DNA of 64,000 nt from HXMU1420-2 sp017643305 (GTDB taxonomy: Bacteria > Pseudomonadota > Alphaproteobacteria > Rhodobacterales > Rhodobacteraceae), in NCBI GenBank assembly GCA_965217135.1, contig OZ244249.1, positions 62,001-126,000 of the forward strand. Direction: 5' to 3'. Position numbers and translations under genes: made by a program. The notes beneath the pieces were generated by a model that did not search any database, was not told the DNA's origin, and saw only the letters and a program-made list of their open reading frames with translations. Shown here piece by piece: positions 7,070 through 15,700 of the stretch. Positions within the stretch are counted from its first letter, which is position 1, and each line of letters begins with the position of its first letter.

Positions 7070-9115
7070 ATGCCGGACGCGCTGAGCGTGTTGCGCGAGG
7101 TATTTGGATTCGAGGCATTCCGCCCGGGTCAGGCCGAGATTGTGGAGGCCGTGGCCGCCCAAGAAAATGTGCTGGCCATAATGCCCACGGGGGGCGGGAA
7201 ATCCCTGTGCTTTCAATTGCCTGCATTGTTGGAAGACGGCGTCACCGTTGTCATTTCCCCGCTGATTGCCCTGATGCGCGACCAGGTGCGCGCGCTGCAG
7301 GAGGCTGGCGTGACCGCCGGGGCGCTGACCTCTGGCAATACGCAGGACGAAACTGATGCCGTCTTCGACGCGCTGGATGCGGGGCAATTGCGGTTGCTGT
7401 ACATGGCGCCGGAACGGTTGGCCTCTGGCGGTATCCTCGGCATGTTGCGCCGGGCCGGCGTACGCCGGATCGCAGTGGACGAAGCGCATTGTGTCAGTCA
7501 GTGGGGTCATGATTTCCGCCCTGATTATCTGCGCATCGGGGCGCTGCGACGCGCGCTGGATGTGCCTCTTGCGGCGTTCACGGCGACGGCGGATGCCGAA
7601 ACCCGCGACGAGATTGTTGATAAGCTGTTTGACGGGGCCCCTCCGCGTGCCTTCCTGCGAGGGTTTGACCGGCCCAACATCCATCTCGCCTTTGCCCCGA
7701 AAAATGGCCCGCGTCAGCAGATCCTGTCCTTTGCCGCCGCGCGCAAGGGGCAGTCAGGCATTGTCTATTGTGGCACCCGCGCCAAGACCGAAACATTGGC
7801 ACAGGCATTGCGAGAAGAAGGGCATAGCGCCTGCCACTATCACGGTGGGATGGAGGCCGAAGACCGCCGGATCGTCGAAAACCGGTTCAGCCGTGAAGAC
7901 GGGCTGATCGTGGTGGCAACAATTGCCTTTGGCATGGGCGTGGACAAGCCCGACATCCGCTGGGTGGCCCATGCTGACCTGCCGAAAAGCATCGAAGCAT
8001 ATTATCAGGAAATAGGCCGCGCGGGCCGGGATGGCGCGCCTGCAGAAACCCTCACGCTGTTCGGTGCCGATGACATCCGCCTGCGCCGGTCCCAGATCGA
8101 CGAAGGGCTGGCCCCACCCGAACGGCGCATGGCCGACCACGCGCGCCTGAACGCCTTGTTGGGGCTGGCCGAAGCGCTGGATTGCCGCCGCCGCGTTTTG
8201 CTGGGTTATTTCGGGGAAGAAGCGCAGCCTTGCGGCCATTGCGACCTGTGCGATACCCCGCCCGAGGTGATGGACGGCTCTGTTGCCGTGCAAAAAGCGC
8301 TGTCCGCTATCCTGCGCACCGGGGAAAGCTACGGGGCCGGTCACCTGATTGACATTCTGGTGGGCAATGCCACGGAAAAGGTGCGCGACCGCAGGCATGA
8401 TGAACTGCCAACCTTTGGGGTTGGGCAGGAATACAACCGGTCCGAATGGCAGGCTATCTTTCGGCAGATCATGGGGCGCGATCTGGCTCGCCCCGATCCC
8501 GAACGCCACGGCGCGCTACGCATGACCGAAGCCGCTCGACCCATCCTGCGCGGGGAACAGGACGTACAGCTGCGCAAGGACAGCCTTACGAAAACGGCAT
8601 CCCGCCCGCAGGCCCGGTCTTTGGTGTCCGACGAAGACGCGCCATTGCTGGCCGCGCTCAAGGCGCAGCGCCGGGCGCTAGCCGAGGCTGCGCGCGTTCC
8701 GGCTTATGTCATATTCAACGACCGGACATTGATCGAAATGGCCGAAACGCGGCCTGCGAACCTTGATCAGATGGCCGCAATTGGCGGCGTTGGGGCCAAG
8801 AAGCTGGAACGCTACGGGCAAGTGTTTCTGGAAGTCATTAATGGCGAGGCGGCCACCGTCCATCCGACGCGGCGCAAGCTGGCCGGATCGGACGCGGGCA
8901 AGCTGTTTGACCGATTGATTGAGGTGCAGGTGGAGCTTTCGCGCGGGGCGGATGGCACTGGCAAATTCCTCAGCTGCACACATTCGACCCTGCGCCAGAT
9001 TGCAGAGCGCAAACCCAATTGCCTCGACAGCTTACAGCGCATTCAGGGCATGGGTGAAAACAAGATCGAACGTTTTGGCCCGGCGTTTCTGGACGTCGTG
9101 CGCGAGGCGAGCTAG
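7070..9115 (+). CDS. recQ: ATP-dependent DNA helicase RecQ with two HRDC domains
   Basis: A 681-residue SF2 helicase (from the ATG at 7070; a TTG 12 bases upstream is less likely). Walker A is GGGKS at residues 41-45, and the Walker B box is DEAH at 137-140 followed by the RecQ-specific CVSQWGHDFRPDY. Motif VI (QEIGRAGRDG) is intact. The zinc-binding domain has the Cys pattern CRRR...CGHCDLC near residues 375-400, followed by an RQC region. Two HRDC-like modules follow in tandem, one around 515-590 and one at the C terminus; E. coli RecQ has only one. RecQ unwinds recombination intermediates and stalled forks. Confidence 0.96.
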   Translation: MPDALSVLREVFGFEAFRPGQAEIVEAVAAQENVLAIMPTGGGKSLCFQLPALLEDGVTVVISPLIALMRDQVRALQEAGVTAGALTSGNTQDETDAVFDALDAGQLRLLYMAPERLASGGILGMLRRAGVRRIAVDEAHCVSQWGHDFRPDYLRIGALRRALDVPLAAFTATADAETRDEIVDKLFDGAPPRAFLRGFDRPNIHLAFAPKNGPRQQILSFAAARKGQSGIVYCGTRAKTETLAQALREEGHSACHYHGGMEAEDRRIVENRFSREDGLIVVATIAFGMGVDKPDIRWVAHADLPKSIEAYYQEIGRAGRDGAPAETLTLFGADDIRLRRSQIDEGLAPPERRMADHARLNALLGLAEALDCRRRVLLGYFGEEAQPCGHCDLCDTPPEVMDGSVAVQKALSAILRTGESYGAGHLIDILVGNATEKVRDRRHDELPTFGVGQEYNRSEWQAIFRQIMGRDLARPDPERHGALRMTEAARPILRGEQDVQLRKDSLTKTASRPQARSLVSDEDAPLLAALKAQRRALAEAARVPAYVIFNDRTLIEMAETRPANLDQMAAIGGVGAKKLERYGQVFLEVINGEAATVHPTRRKLAGSDAGKLFDRLIEVQVELSRGADGTGKFLSCTHSTLRQIAERKPNCLDSLQRIQGMGENKIERFGPAFLDVVREAS

Positions 9116-9148
9116 GTCATGCGCCGGAAGGATTGAAAGGGGCAAACG

Positions 9149-9943
9149 ATGCTTGTAGTGATCTCACCCGCCAAACGGCTGGACTGGACCGAACGGAACG
9201 TTGAGGTAACGCATCCCGAGTTTGCGGCAGATGCCAACCGGCTGGCCAAAACCGCCCGCAACCTGACGCTGGGCGATCTGCAGAAGCTGATGGACCTGAG
9301 CCCGGACCTCGCACGCCTGAATCGCGATAGGTTCCGCGCGTATACAGATGATCCCGATGTGTGGGACACGCGCCCTGCAGCATTGGCTTTTGCCGGCGAT
9401 ACGTATCTGGGGCTGGAGGCGGGTTCGCTCGATCCCGAAGAGATAGATTGGGCACAAGACCATTTGCGCATCCTGTCCGGGCTATATGGCCTGCTACGCC
9501 CGCTGGACGCGATCCAGGCATATCGGCTGGAAATGGGCAGCCGTTTGAAAACCCGGCGGGGCAAGTCGCTCTACGACTATTGGCGTGACCAGCTGGCCAA
9601 GGCGCTGACAGAGCAGGCCCAGGCGCTTGGAACCGATATGCTGGTGAACTGCGCCAGTACTGAATACTTCACTGCGGCCAACACCAAGGCGCTGAAGCTG
9701 CGGGTGATCACGCCGGTCTTTCTGGAAGACAAGGACGGCACGCAGAAAATGGTCAGCTTCTTTGCCAAGAAGGCGCGCGGTTCAATGGCGCGGTTCGTGA
9801 TCCAGCGGCGGTTGACCGACCCGGCGGGCATTCTGGATTTCGACTATGGCGGATACAGTTATGATCCGGAGCAGAGCACGCCGGACGCGCCGGTGTTTGT
9901 GCGTCCTTACGAAACTCAGGCGTCCAGCAAGCTGGCATCGTAA
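9149..9943 (+). CDS. yaaA: Peroxide stress protein YaaA (DUF328/UPF0246)
   Basis: A 264-residue protein with the family start MLVVISPAKRLDW and the central block from LSGLYGLLRPLD through YRLEMGSRL. In E. coli YaaA lowers free iron and limits oxidative DNA damage under peroxide stress and binds DNA; no catalytic role is certain. It follows recQ after 33 bases on the same strand, with a usable GGAAGG-type site upstream of ATG, and may share its transcript. Its last 28 bases overlap the 3' end of the convergent VOC gene. Confidence 0.92.
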   Translation: MLVVISPAKRLDWTERNVEVTHPEFAADANRLAKTARNLTLGDLQKLMDLSPDLARLNRDRFRAYTDDPDVWDTRPAALAFAGDTYLGLEAGSLDPEEIDWAQDHLRILSGLYGLLRPLDAIQAYRLEMGSRLKTRRGKSLYDYWRDQLAKALTEQAQALGTDMLVNCASTEYFTAANTKALKLRVITPVFLEDKDGTQKMVSFFAKKARGSMARFVIQRRLTDPAGILDFDYGGYSYDPEQSTPDAPVFVRPYETQASSKLAS

Positions 9944-10368
9944 GCCACCATTTTGACTGTGTTGCCTTCGGGGTCATGGGTGAAAATCCTGGGCCATCCG
10001 ACCCAGCTGAAATCTTCCACAGTACAAGGCTGGTTCAGACTGTCATACCAGCGCATGACAGTGTCCTGCTCCGAAAACGGCAGCGACGGGGCGATGTGAT
10101 GCAGGGAAGACCCCGGGCCGGCGAGGGGTCCGGAGTGCTCTTCTCTCGGTCGTGCGCTGGTTTCGGCGTCCAACAGGGCTAGCGTGGCGGTGTGTCCGCC
10201 GAAGCCTTCATCGATGCGGAAAAATGTGAGGGTGCTGTCCGGTTCACCCCCGCTCCGTTCCAGCCCGACAATGTCTTCGTAAAACCGGACCATTTCAGCC
10301 ATCACTGCACAACGGATGGCAATTTCGCCCAGCGCACACGGTTTGAATTGGGGCTTTTCCGTCCGCAA
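9916..10368 (-). CDS. VOC (glyoxalase/bleomycin resistance) family protein
   Basis: A single 150-residue VOC module. It opens with a beta-alpha-beta unit (CALGEIAIRC, then MAEMVRFYEDIVGL) and ends with a second unit carrying HDPEGNTVKMV. His98-His99-type residues (SLHHIAP) and a C-terminal acid would be the metal ligands, but the usual final Glu is replaced by the NTVK stretch, so metal binding is uncertain. The substrate is unknown. It is read toward yaaA and overlaps it by 28 bases; the hybrid kinase gene lies 25 bases upstream on the same strand, so the two could be cotranscribed. Confidence 0.8.
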   Translation of the reverse strand: MRTEKPQFKPCALGEIAIRCAVMAEMVRFYEDIVGLERSGGEPDSTLTFFRIDEGFGGHTATLALLDAETSARPREEHSGPLAGPGSSLHHIAPSLPFSEQDTVMRWYDSLNQPCTVEDFSWVGWPRIFTHDPEGNTVKMVAYDASLLDA

Positions 10369-10393
10369 AGGCTAGCGCTCGGCTTCGCGCCTG

Positions 10394-12589
10394 TCACTCC
10401 GTCTCCAAGGGTGAGGCCGCGTCACTTGGGCAGTTCCGGTTGATCTGGCGCAGGAGTTCGTCCTTGCGCAGTGGCTTGGTCAGGTATTCGTCCAGACCAG
10501 CGGACAAGATCGTCTCGCGATCGCCGGTCATTGCGTGAGCGGTCAGGGCGACGATCGGGGTCTTCCGCCCTATGTCCCGTTCGATCTTGCGGATTTCGGC
10601 GGTGGCGGTCTTGCCGTCCATCTTGGGCATGGAGATGTCCATGAAGATCAGGTCTGGCTGAAACTCTGGAAATGCAGCAACTGCGTCTTCGCCATTATTG
10701 GCAAAGCGCAGGTCCAGCGTCAGGGCTTTGACCATATTCCGGAACACCAGCTGGTTGGTCTTGTTGTCTTCGGCAACCAGCACCCGCATCGCCCGCCCGC
10801 CTTCGACTTTTGCAGGTTCTGAAGGAACGGTATCTGTTTGCTGTTCTTCTGCTGTGTTTAGAGGGACTTTCGTCGTCAGCGCCCGCAGGCGGGAAACGAG
10901 GTCGGCCCGGTAAACAGGCTTGTGCAGAACCGCTGACAGCTCTGGCGCATCGGCGGGCAGGGTTATTGGTTCCGACGTTAGCAAAAAGGAAGGCACATGC
11001 CGGGCGCCCAAACCGCGGAGTTCTGAAATCAGCTTCAGACCATCGGTATCCGGTAGGTCCAGATCGGACACGATCAGGTCAATCTCTTCTGTCATGACCT
11101 TTGCTGCTTCTTGCCCTGATGTGACAGCGGTGATCGAAAGGCCGAGGAACGACAGTTGTTTATTCAGGATCGCACCGCTTTCAGGGGACCGGGTGACAAT
11201 TAGCGCGCCGCGTAGCTGCTGCGGCAGTCCGTCTGGCTGGCCATCGGGCAAATCCACCGGCGGTAGTGGTACGCGGAACCCGAAACAGGAACCCACGCCA
11301 ACTTCCGTTTCCAGCCAGATCTCACCATCCATCAGTTCGATCAAACGTTTGGTAATGGCCAACCCCAGCCCGGTGCCTTCGAATTGACGGTTGCGTTCAT
11401 CATCGACCTGATTGAATTCGCCAAACACTTGGTCCACCTTTTCTGGCGGAATACCGATGCCGGTGTCTTCCACGCAAAGGTGAACAGAAAAAGGCCCTGT
11501 TTCCGCCGGGCCAAAGCCGGTGACCCGGATGATGACATGACCTGAGCTAGTGAATTTCACCGCGTTGCCCACGAGGTTGGTCAGGGTCTGCCGGATCCGA
11601 CCCGGATCTCCGATGAAAGAGGTGGGCAGGAACAGGTCATAGTCGACCATCAGGTCCAGCCCCTTGTCGCGTGCAGTGGGCTGCAACAGCATCACAACCT
11701 CGTGGATGCACTGTTCCAGATCAAAAGGTTCGGAGCTTAGCACCAGCTTGTCCGCTTCGATCTTGGAATAATCCAGGACGTCGTTGATGATGACCAGAAG
11801 AGCTTCGCCAGAATTACGTATGGTTTCGGCATAAAGGCGCTGTTCTTTGCTCAGCTCCGTTTCGGTCAGCAGCTCGGCCATGCCCACAACGCCATTCATC
11901 GGCGTACGGATTTCGTGGCTCATATTTGCCAGAAACGTGGACTTGGCGCGATTGGCTGCCTCGGCCCTTTGCCGTGCAGCGTTCAGGTCCATTTCGTTCT
12001 GAACCATGGCAGTGATGTCATGGGTCAGCGTCACCACATCTCCGCCATGCCCGCGCTGGTCATAAATGCGCACGTATTGCCCATTGAAAAACTGGATCGT
12101 GACCGGTGATGGTTTGGGGGAATACCACCGGTCCATCATCATCGTATGCCATTCACCCAAAGACAGGTCCCAGGGGTTGATAATGCCTTCTTCGGCCAGC
12201 AATTGCAGGATCTGGGCATAGGATACGCCCGGTCTGATTTCCTCAAGCCCGTCAAAGATATGCAGGTAAGATTCGTTCGCAGCGATCATCCGGCTGTCGG
12301 AGCCAAAAAAGGCAAACCCGTCGCGGATGGTCTCAATTGATAGCCACAGACGGCGTTCGGCGATCTGGACCTTTTCGTTGGCTTCGGACAGATCGCTGCG
12401 AAACTGTTCATTTTCTGTGCGAACGGTGTCAACCTCGGCCTGGGTCTCGCCGATCCGGCGGGTGAGCGCCATCGCATGGCGGCCCAGTTTGCGGTTGGCA
12501 TACGACAGCTCGGCCTGTTTCTTGTCCAGCAGATGTTCCGCCGCCAGCCGCGCACGCCGCTCCTGCGTTAGTCTTTCCGATAGGTTCAT
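10394..12589 (-). CDS. Hybrid sensor histidine kinase with two receiver domains
   Basis: A 731-residue cytoplasmic protein without membrane segments. Residues 1-80 form a charged coiled coil, and 80-200 a PAS-like sensor ending in the conserved DIT motif. The HisKA domain has the phospho-acceptor His225 (NMSHEIRTP), and the ATPase domain has DTGIGIP (375-381) and GTGLGL (405-410). The first receiver (460-575) has its candidate acceptor at Asp509. The second (600-720) has Asp651 (FMDISMPKMDG) and a clear KP lysine near its end. There is no Hpt or output domain and no adjacent response regulator, so the downstream partner is unknown. The signal is unknown. Confidence 0.92.
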   Translation of the reverse strand: MNLSERLTQERRARLAAEHLLDKKQAELSYANRKLGRHAMALTRRIGETQAEVDTVRTENEQFRSDLSEANEKVQIAERRLWLSIETIRDGFAFFGSDSRMIAANESYLHIFDGLEEIRPGVSYAQILQLLAEEGIINPWDLSLGEWHTMMMDRWYSPKPSPVTIQFFNGQYVRIYDQRGHGGDVVTLTHDITAMVQNEMDLNAARQRAEAANRAKSTFLANMSHEIRTPMNGVVGMAELLTETELSKEQRLYAETIRNSGEALLVIINDVLDYSKIEADKLVLSSEPFDLEQCIHEVVMLLQPTARDKGLDLMVDYDLFLPTSFIGDPGRIRQTLTNLVGNAVKFTSSGHVIIRVTGFGPAETGPFSVHLCVEDTGIGIPPEKVDQVFGEFNQVDDERNRQFEGTGLGLAITKRLIELMDGEIWLETEVGVGSCFGFRVPLPPVDLPDGQPDGLPQQLRGALIVTRSPESGAILNKQLSFLGLSITAVTSGQEAAKVMTEEIDLIVSDLDLPDTDGLKLISELRGLGARHVPSFLLTSEPITLPADAPELSAVLHKPVYRADLVSRLRALTTKVPLNTAEEQQTDTVPSEPAKVEGGRAMRVLVAEDNKTNQLVFRNMVKALTLDLRFANNGEDAVAAFPEFQPDLIFMDISMPKMDGKTATAEIRKIERDIGRKTPIVALTAHAMTGDRETILSAGLDEYLTKPLRKDELLRQINRNCPSDAASPLETE

Positions 12590-12735
12590 GCCGCCTCCGT
12601 AAGCGCTTCTCCGGGCCGGGTTACGGGGAAAAGAGCTAGCAAACGGTGGGTTTACAGGCGGTTAACCGCACTGTCTGGGTTGTTGTCAAACCCGATGCGG
12701 GTATGCGAGCCTACGGATGTATCAGGGAGGATTCT

Positions 12736-15700
12736 ATGCGCACCCTTGCCCTCACGCTATTTGTTTTTTGTATTTCCGCTTTTTCCGCCGCCGCACAGAA
12801 TTCTGTGCCGGACTATCGGTACTTTGTGACACCGGACATGGATTTCTATGGTTCCGATATGGAGGCGTTATTCGACACGGACCTGACCAGTTGCCGCAAC
12901 GCCTGTGATGCTAACGCGCAATGTCAGGCATTCACATTCAACACACGGTCCAACAGCTGTTTCCCCAAAACCAACGTGTCGGAACGCACCGCCTACGAAG
13001 GCGCGGTGTCTGCTGAAAAGCGCCCGACCGATCCGGTGATCATGGCGCTGGCGGCTGAACGCGCGCGGGATCTGGAATTTGCTGGGGCATCGTCTCTGCA
13101 GCAGGCGTATTTGACGGGCCGTGACATTGGGTTTTGGCATAGGGCAGGGGCATTCGGTCTGCAACAGATGATCGACTCTGCCCGCGCCCGCGAATCTGAA
13201 GGAAAACTGGTATCAGCCATGCGCTGGACTGGCGGGGCGATTTCCGCCGGCGATCAGGCAGATCTGTGGGCGGATTACGCGCGCCTTAATCTGGCCATCA
13301 AGACCGAAAATTCCAGTGACCGCCGCCGATACGAGACGCGCGCGGTCAGTGCGTCGATCAATGCCTATCTGCGCAGCACCAGCGATGGTGGCCGGGTCAC
13401 CGCACTTCTGTTGCTGAGCGAGGCGTTGGAACGTGTTGGGCGCGGGCGGGATATGATTCCAGCGCTGCGGCTCGCCCAATCCATCCAGCCGCGTGATGAA
13501 ATTGATGCCGCTCTGAACAGTGCCACTGCGAAATACGGGTTCCGGGTGTCCGAAACCGAGGTCGAAAGCGACGTTCCGGCGCCGCGTATCTGCGCGGAAT
13601 TCAATGAACCGCTAATCCGTGTGGGCATGGATTACGAACCGTTTGTGCGCCTGCCCGAACAGGGTTTGTCGGTGCAGTCCGACGACCGGAGCATTTGTAT
13701 CGACGGAGTGGAACACGGCAAGCGGTATACCTTCACCCTGCGGGCTGGCCTGCCTGCAGCCAGCGGTGAAACGCTTTACAGGGATACCGACCTGACGCTC
13801 TATGTCCGGGACCGCAGTGCCGCAGTTCGGTTCCCGGGGCGGTCTTACGTGTTGCCGAAATCGGCAGACGCTGCCTTGCCGGTTGAAACGGTCAATCTGA
13901 AAAACCTGGATCTGCAACTGCGCCGCGTGTCTGACCGCAACCTGTTGCGAGCCGTGCAGGATGGGTATTTCGGCCGGCCGCTGTCCTATTACCAGGACCG
14001 GAATTTCTCCAACGAAATCGCGGAGGAGGTTTGGTCCGGTACCGCCGAAGTACAGGAAATCCTGAACCAGGACGTCACAACGCGTCTGCCAATGGACGAG
14101 GCTATTCGCGATCTGCCCGCCGGAATCTATGCCCTGACCGCGCGTATTCCTGGTGCTGACTCGTATGACGATCCGGGTGCAACTCAATGGTTCGTGCTGT
14201 CCGATCTCGGGATTTCCACGCTGGAGGGCAACGAGGGGCTGCATGTTATGGTGCGCAGCCTGTCCGACACCGCGCCACGCGCTGGAGTTAAAGTCACTCT
14301 AGTATCCCGCGCCAACGCGGTTCTGGGAGAGACCAAAACCGGCCCCGACGGTACCGCAACGTTCGAAGCGGGGTTGACCCGGGGCACGGGTGGCTCCGCC
14401 CCTGCCGTGGTGTTCGCGCAGGAATCAGACAGTGACATCGGCTTCTTGTCCTTGACCGATCCGGCCTTTGACTTGTCCGACCGTGGGGTCGAAGGCCGCG
14501 CTCCTGCGGGCCCGGTGGATGTGTTCCTGACCACAGACCGCGGTGCGTACCGCGCGGGCGAAACCATCCACGCCACGGTTCTGACCCGTGACCCGGAGGT
14601 GGATGCCATTGAAGGCCTGCCGATTATCGTGATCCTGACCCGTCCCGATGGCGTGGAATACAGCCGCCATATTTCGGACGGTGGGCGCTCTGGTGGCCAT
14701 GTGTTTGCGCTGCCGGTTGGGTCTACCGTGCCTCGTGGATCGTGGCGGCTGGACATCAAGACCGACCCGGATGGCAGCGTGCTGGCAACCGAAACGGTTC
14801 TGGTCGAAGATTTCCTGCCTGAACGCATCGATTTTGACCTGACCTTGCTGGAAACCCCGCTGAACGCGGGGGATTCGCCCCCTATGACCGTTTCCGCCCG
14901 CTACCTGTTTGGCGCACCGGGCGCCGACCTGTCGGTCGAAGGCGATGTCATCCTTCGCGCAACACGGCAGGTGGAGGAATGGCCCGGCTACTTGTTTGGT
15001 CGTTACGATGAACGCTATGGCCCGCGCAGCAGCTTCTTTGGCGGCGAAAAGACGGATGCCAAAGGCGAAACTGTTGTGTTCGTGGACCTGCCCGATACCG
15101 CTGCGCAAGGTATGCCATTGCAGGCCACCATCCGCACCCGCGTGGCTGACGGCTCCGCCCGCCCGGTGGAACGTGAAATTCAGGCACCGGTGCGCCCAGC
15201 CGGGTCCATCATAGGAATCAAACCTCTGTTTGAAGATGATGTGGTCGCTGAAGGCACCGAAGCAGGGTTCGAAGTGATCGGCCTGAAAAGCGATCTGACC
15301 CCAGAATCAATGCAATTGGAATGGACGCTGAACAAGGTGAGCACGCGGTACCAGTGGTACCAGCAATATGGCAGCTGGAACTGGGAACCGACCACGCGCC
15401 GGACCCGCATCGCGCAGGGTACCGCGGCGCTGGGTGACAGCCCGCTGCAGATTTCGCAGCCTGTCGAATGGGGTCGGTATGAACTGGTGATCGAACGGCA
15501 GGATGGGGCCTATGCGGCGGCGTCAGTTGATTTCTATGCAGGGTGGTATGCGCCTGCTGATAGCGCCGCCACACCCGACCGGTTGGAGCTGTCTCTGGAC
15601 AAGCTGGACTATCAGGTTGGCGACACAGCGCGCCTGCGCATCGTACCGCGCTTTGCTGGGACCGTACTGGTGACGGTGATGGCGGATAAGGTGATCTCGC

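Noticed and set aside
12646..12735. GTG start 30 codons upstream for the A2M gene
   Set aside because: It would place a charged stretch before a clear signal peptide, and the ATG at 12736 has an excellent ribosome site.
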